Source: Reyranella sp. (GTDB lineage: Bacteria > Pseudomonadota > Alphaproteobacteria > Reyranellales > Reyranellaceae). Taken from it: 64,000 nucleotides of DNA. Shown piece by piece: positions 36,685 through 44,386 of this stretch. Location of the stretch: contig JAIEOV010000064.1 of NCBI GenBank assembly GCA_019750135.1, forward strand, positions 58,474-122,473, in the 5' to 3' direction. The notes under the pieces were generated by a model. It searched no databases, was not told the DNA's origin, and worked only from the letters and a program-made list of their open reading frames with translations. Both the position numbers and the translations under genes were made by a program. Numbering within the stretch: position 1 is the stretch's first letter; the number at the start of each line of letters is the position of its first letter.

Positions 36685-37328
36685 GCCGCGCGACGACACA
36701 GGTGCCACCGGCGCCGCTGCCCACCGTCTTCGTGATCGACGACGACGAGGATATGAGAAGCGCCTTGGGCAATCTCTTCCGCTCGGTCGGCCATGAGGTG
36801 AAGCTGTTCGGCTCGGCGGCGGAGTTCCTGCAGGACACCTCGTCGGATGCGCCGGGCTGCCTGGTGCTCGACGTCCGCCTGCCCGGCATGAGCGGGCTCG
36901 ACTTCCAGAACAAGCTGGCGAGCACCAACGCCCATATCCCGATCGTCTTCATGACGGGCCACGGCGATATCCCGATGTCGGTTCGCGCCATGAAGGCCGG
37001 CGCCGTCGACTTCCTCACCAAGCCGTTCCGCGACCAGGACATGCTCGACGCCGTGACCCGTGCCATCGAGGCCGACCGCACGCGCCGCAGCAGCCAGCAG
37101 GCCACCTCCGGCGTGCGCGACAGCTATGGCCGGCTGTCGCCGCGCGAGCGCGAGGTCATGACCTTGGTGACGCGCGGCCTGATGAACAAGCAGGTGGCGC
37201 ACGAGCTCGGTCTCAGCGAGATCACCGTGAAGCTCTATCGCGGCCAGGCCATGCGCAAGATGGGGGCAGGCTCGCTTGCAGACCTTGTGCGCATGGCCGA
37301 GCTCCTGGAACTCCACAAATCGCAGTGA
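36681..37328 (+). CDS. FixJ/NarL-like response regulator with LuxR-type DNA-binding domain
   Basis: 215 residues. The receiver domain has the acidic pair in VIDDDEDMRSAL, the phosphorylated Asp in VLDVRLPGMSGLDF, the Thr in FMTGHGDIPMSV and the Lys in FLTKPF. The C-terminal HTH reads LSPREREVMTLVTRGLMNKQVAHELGLSEITVKLYRGQAMRKM (about 145-190). It starts inside the kinase stop (ATGA), so the two are a cognate pair. The HTH is FixJ-like and would activate genes on phosphorylation; the nearby RND pump and receiver gene are candidates. Confidence 0.92.
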   Translation: MSRATTQVPPAPLPTVFVIDDDEDMRSALGNLFRSVGHEVKLFGSAAEFLQDTSSDAPGCLVLDVRLPGMSGLDFQNKLASTNAHIPIVFMTGHGDIPMSVRAMKAGAVDFLTKPFRDQDMLDAVTRAIEADRTRRSSQQATSGVRDSYGRLSPREREVMTLVTRGLMNKQVAHELGLSEITVKLYRGQAMRKMGAGSLADLVRMAELLELHKSQ

Positions 37329-37333
37329 CGCGG

Positions 37334-37380
37334 CAAACGTTTGTATAGCTTTCGCGAGGCGACAGGAAACGGCAGTTTCC
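37334..37380 (+). promoter_or_regulatory. Short intergenic region with a palindrome and a small hairpin before the lone receiver
   Basis: CAAACGTTTG (37334-37343) is a perfect 10-bp palindrome followed by TATAGC, which could be a weak -10. GGAAAC at 37365-37370 and GTTTCC at 37375-37380 form a 6-bp hairpin with a 4-base loop just before the ATG at 37385. The gap is otherwise only 56 bp. An operator for the FixJ-like protein or a translation-controlling hairpin are both possible. Confidence 0.3.
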
Positions 37381-37384
37381 GCGC

Positions 37385-37771
37385 ATGTTCAGTTCCAAGC
37401 TCACTGTCGCCGTGGTCGACGACGACGAGGCCGTTCGCGACGCCCTCAGCAACCTGCTGGCATCGCTCGACCTCGGCGTCGCCACATTTGCTTCCGCCGA
37501 GGAGTTCCTGGCCTCGTCGGCATGCGACGTCGCGGCCTGCCTGATCACCGACGTGCAGATGCCCGGCATGAGCGGCCTCGACCTGCAACGCCATCTTATC
37601 GGCAACGGCAATCGCATACCTGTCATTTTGATTACCGCCTTCCCGCGCGATCATGTGCGCCAGCAGGCCGAAGCCGATGGCGCGTTCGGCTTCTTCGCCA
37701 AGCCGTTCGACGGCGGACGCATGATCGACTGCATCGAGCGCGCGCTCGCTGCGAAAGGAGCACATGGATGA
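37385..37771 (+). CDS. Stand-alone receiver domain (CheY/FixJ receiver-like) response regulator
   Basis: 128 residues, receiver only: VVDDDEAVRDALSN, CLITDVQMPGMSGLDL with the phosphoacceptor Asp, and GFFAKPFDGG with the conserved Lys. It has no DNA-binding domain, so it may act as a phosphate sink, or modulate another protein such as the neighbouring FixJ-like regulator. Its receiver resembles the previous one, suggesting duplication. The stop overlaps the ATG of the DUF1348 gene (ATGA), a tight coupling that ties a signalling protein to a small enzyme-like protein. Confidence 0.88.
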   Translation: MFSSKLTVAVVDDDEAVRDALSNLLASLDLGVATFASAEEFLASSACDVAACLITDVQMPGMSGLDLQRHLIGNGNRIPVILITAFPRDHVRQQAEADGAFGFFAKPFDGGRMIDCIERALAAKGAHG

Positions 37772-38244
37772 TCGAGACCGCGACCCGGCCGCCCTTGCCG
37801 CCGTTCACCGGGCAGACCGCCGCGCAGAAAGTGCGCATGGCCGAGGACGCCTGGAACACCCGCGATCCCGCGCGCGTGGCGCTGGCCTACACGCCCGACA
37901 GCAAATGGCGCAACCGCGCCGAGTTCATCACCGGTCGCGCCGAGATCGAGGCCTTCCTGCGCCGAAAGTGGGCCAGGGAGCTCGACTATCGCCTGATCAA
38001 GGAGCTGTGGACCTTCGCCAGCAATCGCATCGCCGTGCGCTTCGCCTACGAGTACCATGACGACAACGGTTTCTGGTTCCGCGCCTACGGCAACGAGAAC
38101 TGGGAGTTCGACGCCAGCGGCCTGATGCAGCGGCGCATCGCCAGCATCAACGAGCATCCGATCGCCGAGGCCGACCGCAAGTACCATTGGCCGCTCGGCC
38201 GCCGGCCGGACGACCATCCCGGGCTCAGCAGATTCGGCTTCTGA
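37768..38244 (+). CDS. DUF1348 family (NTF2/SnoaL-like) protein
   Basis: 158 residues. The family landmarks are PPFTGQTAAQKVRMAEDAWNTRDPARVALAYTPDSKWRNRAEF and KWARELDYRLIKELWTF, given here as regions 9-52 and 70-88; the ending FDASGLMQRRIASINEHPI is also standard. The fold is a small cone-shaped NTF2-like barrel that can bind or catalyse on small molecules; DUF1348 function is unknown. Translation is coupled to the lone receiver. The last 20 bp overlap the convergent TetR gene. Confidence 0.88.
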   Translation: MIETATRPPLPPFTGQTAAQKVRMAEDAWNTRDPARVALAYTPDSKWRNRAEFITGRAEIEAFLRRKWARELDYRLIKELWTFASNRIAVRFAYEYHDDNGFWFRAYGNENWEFDASGLMQRRIASINEHPIAEADRKYHWPLGRRPDDHPGLSRFGF

Positions 38245-38905
38245 CGGTCTTGTGCGACGACCGTTGGTCTCCTGCTTCGCGCAACGCCGCATCGACCATG
38301 GCATCGACGATCCAACCCGCGATCTCCTCGACCTCGCGATCGCTCGTTCCCCAGATATCCTTCAGCACGACATAGGGTTCGATGCCGTAGACGATCGACA
38401 GGGCCTTCATCAGCCGATCGTAACGCCGCCGTCCGAGCTGCTGGCGCAGCGGACCTGCGGCCCGTTCCAGCAGGCCGCGGCGAAAGCCGCGCCGATAACG
38501 CGGCTCCTCGAGCAGGCCGACTCGCTCCAGCGATTCATGCTCCAGCGACAATTGCAGGGCCGCGCGCATGTGCGGCTCGAATTCCTTGAAGCGTGGGAAG
38601 GTCTGCTTGAAGAGCTCGCGCACGCGCTGCCCGCCGTCGCTCGCCTTGGGCTCGTAGCCGCGCACCGGGCCCAGGCTCTCGGCGACGACGGCGGCGATCA
38701 CCGTGCTGCGGTTGGGGAAGTAGCGATAGGCCGTTGCCCGCGACACGCCGGCGGTCAGCGCCACCTCGGCGACCGACGGCGTGCGGCCGCGGCGCACCAG
38801 CTGCATGGCGGCGGCCAGGAGCCGGCGCTGGGTGAGGGCCTTGACGTCGTTGGCCGGCGGCAAGGTCATGCTGTGCGTCGGTGCAGGGGTAGCTTTCCTT
38901 GACAC
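38225..38905 (-). CDS. TetR family transcriptional regulator
   Basis: 226 residues. The N-terminal helix-turn-helix is SVAEVALTAGVSRATAYRYFPNRSTVIAAVV (about 44-74), followed by a helical effector domain. The start is GTG at 38905 with GAGG upstream; ATG 38869 is weaker. It is divergent from the FAH-family gene, and a perfect 16-bp palindrome with a promoter lies between them (38899-38955), so it probably represses the downstream operon. The effector is likely a substrate or intermediate of those enzymes. The 3' end overlaps the DUF1348 gene by 20 bp. Confidence 0.92.
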   Translation of the reverse strand: MSRKATPAPTHSMTLPPANDVKALTQRRLLAAAMQLVRRGRTPSVAEVALTAGVSRATAYRYFPNRSTVIAAVVAESLGPVRGYEPKASDGGQRVRELFKQTFPRFKEFEPHMRAALQLSLEHESLERVGLLEEPRYRRGFRRGLLERAAGPLRQQLGRRRYDRLMKALSIVYGIEPYVVLKDIWGTSDREVEEIAGWIVDAMVDAALREAGDQRSSHKTVRSRIC

Positions 38906-38955
38906 GATGCAACCTCGGTCCTAGCCTTTGCACAATCTGTGAGACGCGCGTCTCA
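38899..38955 (+). promoter_or_regulatory. Promoter and TetR-type operator ahead of the FAH/amidohydrolase operon
   Basis: On the plus strand TTGACA (38899-38904) and TAGCCT (38922-38927) are 17 bp apart. The perfect palindrome TGAGACGCGCGTCTCA (38940-38955) lies just after the expected start of transcription, where a bound TetR dimer would block the polymerase. The palindrome is certain. Its role follows from its placement beside a TetR gene. The -35 box overlaps the GTG start of the TetR gene. Confidence 0.65.
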
Positions 38956-39040
38956 TGCATTCTTGTAGCGGTGCGCGCGGCTTCACCAAATAGCAACAGA
39001 GCCGGTTCTTGGCCATCGCCGAGCCGGTTGGAAGGAAACG

Positions 39041-39919
39041 TTGAAGATCGCCACCTTCTGGTGGGCGGGACGTCGGCATGTCGGACGCGTGAGCGCCGAC
39101 GAACGCGATGTGACGCCCCTTGCGCTCGGAGACCGCGCCCATGCCGTGGGCGCGCTGGCGCTCGTCGAGATGATGGCCGAAGGGACTGCCGTACCGAAGC
39201 CATCGGGCGCGGCGCTGCCGCTGTCGGCCGTCAAGCTCGATGCGCCGATCCCGGTGCCGCGGCGCAACATCTTCTGCGTCGGCCTCAATTATCGCGCCCA
39301 TGCCACCGAGTTCGCCAACAGCGGCGCCGGTGGCCCGCGGCCGCCCCAGCAGGTCGTGCCGGAATTCCCGGTGATCTTCTCCAAGGTGCCGGAGAGCGTG
39401 ATCGCGCCCGACGCCGAGATCCGCATCCCCAACGGTCTCTCGACCTCGATCGACTACGAGGCCGAGCTGGCGGTCGTCATCGGCAAGACCGGGACCAACA
39501 TCCCCTCGTCGCGCGCCATGGACCATGTCTGGGGCTACACCATCGTCAATGACGTGACGGCGCGCGACCTCCAGCGCCGCCATCAGCAGTGGCTTTTGGG
39601 CAAGTCGCTCGACACTTTCGCGCCCATGGGGCCGTGGCTGGCCTGCACCAACGAGCTCGACGGCGCGCATACGCGCGTGCGTTGCTGGGTGAACGACGAG
39701 TTGCGCCAGGATGCGCCCACCGAGGACCTGATTTTCGACATCCCGACGCTGATCTCGACCATCTCGTCCGGCATCACGCTCTATCCTGGCGACGTCATCG
39801 CCACCGGCACGCCCGCCGGCGTCGGCATCGGTTTCGACCCGCCCAAGTTCCTGCGCCGCGGCGATCGCGTGCGCATCCACATCGAAGGAATCGGCACGCT
39901 CAGCAACCCCGTCCAGTAG
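39041..39919 (+). CDS. Fumarylacetoacetate hydrolase (FAH) family protein
   Basis: 292 residues. The C-terminal domain carries CVGLNYRAHATE, SIDYEAELAVVIGK (metal-binding Glu residues) and YTIVNDVTARDLQ (Asp ligand), then GDVIATGTPAGVG. Family members hydrolyse or decarboxylate 3-oxo-type acids such as fumarylpyruvate or 2-oxohept-3-ene-dioate. The start is a TTG with AAGGA four bases upstream; no ATG fits. It is the first gene of the TetR-controlled operon and is followed by an amidohydrolase 11 bp later. The operon mates suggest a ring-opened heterocycle or aromatic breakdown product. Confidence 0.9.
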   Translation: MKIATFWWAGRRHVGRVSADERDVTPLALGDRAHAVGALALVEMMAEGTAVPKPSGAALPLSAVKLDAPIPVPRRNIFCVGLNYRAHATEFANSGAGGPRPPQQVVPEFPVIFSKVPESVIAPDAEIRIPNGLSTSIDYEAELAVVIGKTGTNIPSSRAMDHVWGYTIVNDVTARDLQRRHQQWLLGKSLDTFAPMGPWLACTNELDGAHTRVRCWVNDELRQDAPTEDLIFDIPTLISTISSGITLYPGDVIATGTPAGVGIGFDPPKFLRRGDRVRIHIEGIGTLSNPVQ

Positions 39920-39930
39920 GTTCCCCGCCC

Positions 39931-41214
39931 ATGGCCAATGTGCTGTTCACCAATGTGCGCATTCTCGACGGTTCCGGCAGCCCGCCTTACGCAGGCGAGG
40001 TCATGGTGCAGGGCAATCGCATTGCACGGCTGGGGCGCGGTGCGAGGGCGGTGCCGGCGACGGGCGTCACGGTGGTGGATGGCGCCGGCGCGACCCTGAT
40101 GCCGGGCATGGTCGAGGCGCACACGCACTTCTCGTGGAACGACCAGCCCGGTCTCGGCGAGATCCAGCGCATGCCGACCGAGGAGCACATCCTGTGGTGC
40201 GCCCACATCGCCCGGCGCTATCTCGACATGGGCTTCACCTCGTGCATCGGCGCGGCGACCGCCAAGCCTCGGCTCGACGTGGTGATCCGCAATGCCATCA
40301 ATGAAGGCCTGATCCCGGGCCCGCGCTATCTCGCGGCCAGCCAGGAGATCACGGTGCCGGGCGGGCTCGGCGACGAGACCCTGCCGCATCTGCCGTTCCC
40401 CGAATTCAGCTTCGGCGCCATCGTCAACGGCCCGGAGGAGATGCGCCGCACCGTGCGCATGTTCCTGAAATACGGCGTCGACACCATCAAGCTCAACCTG
40501 TCGGGCGAGTACATCGCCGGCATCCCGGCCGAGTTCACGCCGATGTCCGACGCCGAGATCGGCATGGCTGTGAAGGAGGCGCACCGCCGCGGCAAGCGCG
40601 TCGCCGCCCACGCCCGCTCGGCCGAATCAGTCAAGCAGTGCGTGCGCCATGGCATAGAGATCATCTTCCATGCGAGCTTCGCCGACGAGGAGGCGCTCGA
40701 CATGCTGGAGGCGGCCAAGGACCGCCATTTCGTGGCGCCCGGCATCGCCTGGCTGATCAACACGTCGTACCACGCGGCCGAGTGGGGCATCACGCCCGAG
40801 GTCGCCAAGGGCATGGGCTATCACCGCGAGCTCGAGATCGCCTGCGAGACCCTGAAGAAGATCCATCGCCGCGGCATCCGCATCCTGCCGGGCGGCGACT
40901 ACGGCTTTGCCTGGATCAAGCACGGCACCAACGCCAAGGACCTCGAATACTTCGTGAAGTATCTCGGTTTCACGCCCATGGAGGCGCTGGTTGCGGCCAC
41001 GCGTCTCGGCGGCGAGATCATGATGCGCGGCCGCGAGCTGGGGCAGATCAAGGAGGGGTATCTCGCCGACCTCGTGCTGGTCGACGGCGATCCCGTCGCC
41101 AACATCAGCGTGCTGCAGGATCCCAGGCGGCTGCTGGCGGTGATGAAGGACGGCCGGTTCCACAAGGAGCCGGAGCTGGCTGGCCAAGGCGCACGGCGCC
41201 TGTCGGTGGCCTGA
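39931..41214 (+). CDS. Amidohydrolase family protein (Xaa-Pro dipeptidase/imidazolonepropionase-like), copy 1
   Basis: 427 residues. Metal ligands are visible: His64 and His66 (EAHTHFSW), Lys187 in GVDTIKLNLSGE (carbamylated in the related dipeptidase group), His227 (AHARS), His247 (FHASF) and Asp323 (GGDYGF). This set is typical of binuclear amidohydrolases that cut amide or cyclic-amide bonds. It is a paralog of the protein at 42013-43302 (same 60-residue start with few changes). An alpha/beta hydrolase gene follows immediately after one base. The substrate is unknown. Confidence 0.9.
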   Translation: MANVLFTNVRILDGSGSPPYAGEVMVQGNRIARLGRGARAVPATGVTVVDGAGATLMPGMVEAHTHFSWNDQPGLGEIQRMPTEEHILWCAHIARRYLDMGFTSCIGAATAKPRLDVVIRNAINEGLIPGPRYLAASQEITVPGGLGDETLPHLPFPEFSFGAIVNGPEEMRRTVRMFLKYGVDTIKLNLSGEYIAGIPAEFTPMSDAEIGMAVKEAHRRGKRVAAHARSAESVKQCVRHGIEIIFHASFADEEALDMLEAAKDRHFVAPGIAWLINTSYHAAEWGITPEVAKGMGYHRELEIACETLKKIHRRGIRILPGGDYGFAWIKHGTNAKDLEYFVKYLGFTPMEALVAATRLGGEIMMRGRELGQIKEGYLADLVLVDGDPVANISVLQDPRRLLAVMKDGRFHKEPELAGQGARRLSVA

Positions 41215-41215
41215 G

Positions 41216-42001
41216 ATGGCGACGCAGTTCGTCGAGCGCATCGCCGTCGAGACCGACGGATCGGGCGACGACGTGCTGTTGATCCATGGCTTGGGCGGCA
41301 CGTCCAACGTCTGGGTGCCGCTGATGCCGACCCTGATGCGTCACCGCACGGTGCGCCCGGACCTGCCGGGCTCCGGCCGCTCGGCGCGCGTAGAGGGGCC
41401 GTTGACCATCGATCGCTTCGTGCAGGCGATGCTGCGAGTGTGCTCGGCGTTGAATGTCGAGCGCGCGCATGTCGTGGCGCATTCGATGGGCACCATCGTG
41501 GCCTTCCATCTCGCCAACGTGGCGCCGCAGCTGGTGCGCAGCCTGGCGCTGTTCGGCCCTTTGCTGTCGCCGCCCGATGCCGCGCGGCCGGGCCTCAAGG
41601 CACGCGGCGAGAAGGCGCGCAGCGAGGGCGAGCCCGGCATGCAGGCGATCGCCGATGCGATCGTGCAGTCCGCGACGTCCAGCGACACCCGCGCGCGGCA
41701 GCCCGCCGCCGTGGCCATGGTGCGCGAATCGCTGATGCGCCAGTGCGCCGACGGCTATGCCCGCTCGTGTGATGCGCTGGCCGGTGCCCAGCCGGCCGAT
41801 CCGGCGCGGATCGCCTGCCCGACCTTGATGGTGACGGGCGACGAGGACGCGATCGCGCCGCCGCAGGCCGTGCGCCTGATCGGCGAGCGCATTGCCGGCG
41901 CGCGGGTTGAGATCCTGCCGCGCTGCGGCCATTGGACGACCATCGAGAAACCTGGCGAGTGCAATGACGCGCTGAAGCGCTTCTACGTTCGTCGTCTGTG
42001 A
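41216..42001 (+). CDS. Alpha/beta hydrolase (enol-lactonase-like)
   Basis: 261 residues with a standard triad: the elbow AHSMG with Ser90, the acid in VTGDEDAIAPP, and the His in CGHWTTIEKP. The HGLGG oxyanion strand is at 24-28. It resembles 3-oxoadipate enol-lactonase-type hydrolases, though the specific substrate is not fixed. It begins one base after the amidohydrolase stop and sits between the two paralogous amidohydrolases, so it likely hydrolyses an ester or lactone made by, or feeding into, them. Confidence 0.9.
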   Translation: MATQFVERIAVETDGSGDDVLLIHGLGGTSNVWVPLMPTLMRHRTVRPDLPGSGRSARVEGPLTIDRFVQAMLRVCSALNVERAHVVAHSMGTIVAFHLANVAPQLVRSLALFGPLLSPPDAARPGLKARGEKARSEGEPGMQAIADAIVQSATSSDTRARQPAAVAMVRESLMRQCADGYARSCDALAGAQPADPARIACPTLMVTGDEDAIAPPQAVRLIGERIAGARVEILPRCGHWTTIEKPGECNDALKRFYVRRL

Positions 42002-42012
42002 AGGAGGCAGTC

Positions 42013-43302
42013 ATGGCAAACATGCTCTTCACCAACGTGCGTATCATCGACGGCTCGGGCGCGCCGCCCTTTGCCGGCGATGTCCTGGTCCAGGGTAACC
42101 GCATCCTGCGCGTCGGCCGCGGCTCGCGGTCGATCCCGACGGTGGGCGCGACCGTCATCGACGGCGCCGGCGCTACCCTGATGCCGGGCATGGTCGAGGC
42201 CCACACGCACTTCTCGTGGAACGATGCGGCGACCCTCGACGGCATCCAGCGCATGCCGCTGGAGGAGCATGTGCTGTGGTCGGCCGACGTGGCGCGGCGT
42301 TATCTCGAGGCGGGCTTCACCTCCTGCGTCGGCGCGGCCTGCGCCAAGCCGCGGCTCGACGTGGTGACGCGCAACGCCATCAACTCGGGCCTCATTCCCG
42401 GTCCGCGCTACCTTGCGGCCAGCCAGGAGATCACCGTGGCGGGCGCGCTCGGCGACGAGATGCCGCCGCACCTGCCTTATCCCGAGTTCAGCTTCGGCGT
42501 CGTGGTCAGTGGCCCCGAGGAGATGCGCAAGGCGGTGCGCATGTTCCTGAAGTTCGGCGTCGACACCATCAAGCTCAATCTGTCGGGCGATAACTTCGCC
42601 GCCAATGCGCCGGCCGAGACGACCTGGATGGCCGATGAGGAGGTCGCCATCGCCGTCGCCGAGACCAGGAAGCGCGGCAAGCGGGTGTCGTGCCATGCCC
42701 GCTCGTGCGAATCGATCAAGCAGGCGATGCGCCACGGCATCGAGATCGTCTATCACGCGAGCTTCACCGACGAGGAAGCCCTCGACATGCTGGAGGCCCG
42801 CAAGGACAAGATCTTCGTGGCGCCCGGCATCGGCATCCTGTTCGCCATGATGGACCACGCGGCCCCGTGGGGAATCGATCGCAAGAAGGCGATCGAGATG
42901 GGCTATGAGATCGAGATCGCCGCTGCCGTCGAATCCCTGAAGAAGATGCACAAGCGCGGCATCCGGGTGCTGCCGGGCGGCGACTACGGCTTCGCCTTCA
43001 CGCCGCACTGCGACAATGCCCGCGACCTCGAATACTTCGTGAAGCATCTCGGCATGACGCCCATGGAGGCCATCGTCTCGACCACCAAGCTCGGCGCCGA
43101 GATCATGATGCAGGGCAACGAGCTGGGGCAGATCAAGGACGGCTATCTCGCCGACATCCTGCTGGTCGACGGCGATCCGCTCTCCAACCTCGCCATCCTG
43201 CGCGACCAGAAGAAGATCCTGGCGGTGATGAAGGACGGCACCTTCTACAAGAAGCCCGAGATCGCCTCGGCCCGCTCGCGCTGGGCGGCCTCGGTGGCGT
43301 GA
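42013..43302 (+). CDS. Amidohydrolase family protein (Xaa-Pro dipeptidase/imidazolonepropionase-like), copy 2
   Basis: 429 residues. It keeps the full set of metal ligands: His64, His66, Lys187, His228, His248 and Asp324. It differs most from copy 1 around residues 190-215 and 275-300, which could alter substrate choice. AAGGAGG is five bases upstream of the ATG. It is closely related to copy 1 across its whole length, an apparent tandem duplication with an alpha/beta hydrolase gene left between. A 122-bp palindromic repeat follows its stop. Confidence 0.9.
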   Translation: MANMLFTNVRIIDGSGAPPFAGDVLVQGNRILRVGRGSRSIPTVGATVIDGAGATLMPGMVEAHTHFSWNDAATLDGIQRMPLEEHVLWSADVARRYLEAGFTSCVGAACAKPRLDVVTRNAINSGLIPGPRYLAASQEITVAGALGDEMPPHLPYPEFSFGVVVSGPEEMRKAVRMFLKFGVDTIKLNLSGDNFAANAPAETTWMADEEVAIAVAETRKRGKRVSCHARSCESIKQAMRHGIEIVYHASFTDEEALDMLEARKDKIFVAPGIGILFAMMDHAAPWGIDRKKAIEMGYEIEIAAAVESLKKMHKRGIRVLPGGDYGFAFTPHCDNARDLEYFVKHLGMTPMEAIVSTTKLGAEIMMQGNELGQIKDGYLADILLVDGDPLSNLAILRDQKKILAVMKDGTFYKKPEIASARSRWAASVA

Positions 43303-43310
43303 CGATGTTC

Positions 43311-43432
43311 CCGTCATCCCGAGCGGAGCCGCCCAAAGGGCGGCGAAGTCGAGGGACCTATTCTGTCGATGCATCGACAAGACAGGTCCCTCCGCTACGC
43401 CTCGCTGCGCTCGGCTCCGGTCGGGATGACGG
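43311..43432. repeat. Palindromic interspersed repeat element with nested hairpins
   Basis: The 20-bp ends at 43311-43330 and 43413-43432 are complementary with one mismatch (core GTCATCCCGA and TCGGGATGAC). Inside lie GCCGCCC/GGGCGGC (43328-43334, 43338-43344), GAGGGACCT/AGGTCCCTC (43351-43359, 43384-43392) and a perfect palindrome GTCGATGCATCGAC (43365-43378). The last bases run into GGAG that serves the livH start. It resembles REP-like or MITE-like elements common in alphaproteobacterial gaps. It may modify mRNA stability between the amidohydrolases and the transporter. Confidence 0.75.
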
Positions 43433-43441
43433 AGAGCGGCT

Positions 43442-44386
43442 ATGACCCACCTCCGCCGCTGGTTCTGGGTCTGGTTGTTCGGCCTGCCGCTGCTGGCGCT
43501 CGCCGTCTGGGGCATCGTCGACAACCAGCGCCTGTTCTTCGCCACGGCGCTGAACGGCCTCACCCTGGCCGCCCTCTATTTCCTGGTGGCCAGCGGCTTC
43601 ACCCTGGTCTTCGGCCTCCTGCGCAACGTCAACCTGGCGCACGGTTCTCTTTATCTCCTGGGCGCCTATGTCGGCTGGGTGGTCGGCGAATGGCTGGGCT
43701 CGTGGTTCCTGGCGGTGGCGGCTGGCTTCCTGTTCGCGGCCTTCATGGGCCTGCTGCTGCAGATCGGCGTCTTCCGTTTCATGCACGGCCAGGACCTGCG
43801 CCAGACCATGGCGACCATCGCCCTGTCGATCATCGCCGCCGACATCGCGCTCTGGATCTGGGGCGGCGAGATCTACCAGTTCGATCCGCCGCGCTGGATC
43901 ATCGGGTCCACGGCCTTGCCCATCGTCGGCAAGTTCGCGACCTATCGCCTGGTGCTGCTGGCCATGGCCATCGTCATCGGGCTGGCGCTGTGGTGGTTCC
44001 TGGCGCGCACCCGTGTCGGCATGATGATCCGCGCCGGCGTCGACGATCGAGCCATGCTGTCGGCCTCGGGGATCGACGTGCAGATGGTGTTCGCCATCAC
44101 CTTCGCCATCGGCGCCGGCCTTGCGGGCTTCGCCGGCGTGGTCGGCGGCACCGCCCTCTCGATCGCGCCCGGCGAGGACACGCGCTACCTGCTGGCCTCG
44201 CTGGTCGTGGTCATCGTCGGCGGCATGGGCAGCGTCGCCGGCGCCGCGCTCGGCGCCGTGCTGGTCGGCCTCGCCGAGCAGTTCGGGCTGGCCTACGCGC
44301 CGACCTACGGCATCGTCTTCACCTTCGTTGTCATGACCCTGGTCCTCGCCTTCCGCCCGCAAGGCATCCTGGGGAGGCGGGCATGA
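43442..44386 (+). CDS. livH: LivH-type ABC transporter permease
   Basis: 314 residues with about eight membrane spans. LivH landmarks: FFATALNGLTLAALYFLVASGFTLVFGLLRNVNLAHGSLYLLGAYVG (region 32-78) and GLAGFAGVVGGTALSI (region 222-237). The start has GGAG seven bases upstream, contributed by the edge of the palindromic repeat. The stop overlaps the ATG of livM (ATGA). It carries the substrate across the membrane with LivM; in this cluster the gene order is H-M-K-G-F, unlike the other two transporters in the window. Confidence 0.9.
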   Translation: MTHLRRWFWVWLFGLPLLALAVWGIVDNQRLFFATALNGLTLAALYFLVASGFTLVFGLLRNVNLAHGSLYLLGAYVGWVVGEWLGSWFLAVAAGFLFAAFMGLLLQIGVFRFMHGQDLRQTMATIALSIIAADIALWIWGGEIYQFDPPRWIIGSTALPIVGKFATYRLVLLAMAIVIGLALWWFLARTRVGMMIRAGVDDRAMLSASGIDVQMVFAITFAIGAGLAGFAGVVGGTALSIAPGEDTRYLLASLVVVIVGGMGSVAGAALGAVLVGLAEQFGLAYAPTYGIVFTFVVMTLVLAFRPQGILGRRA

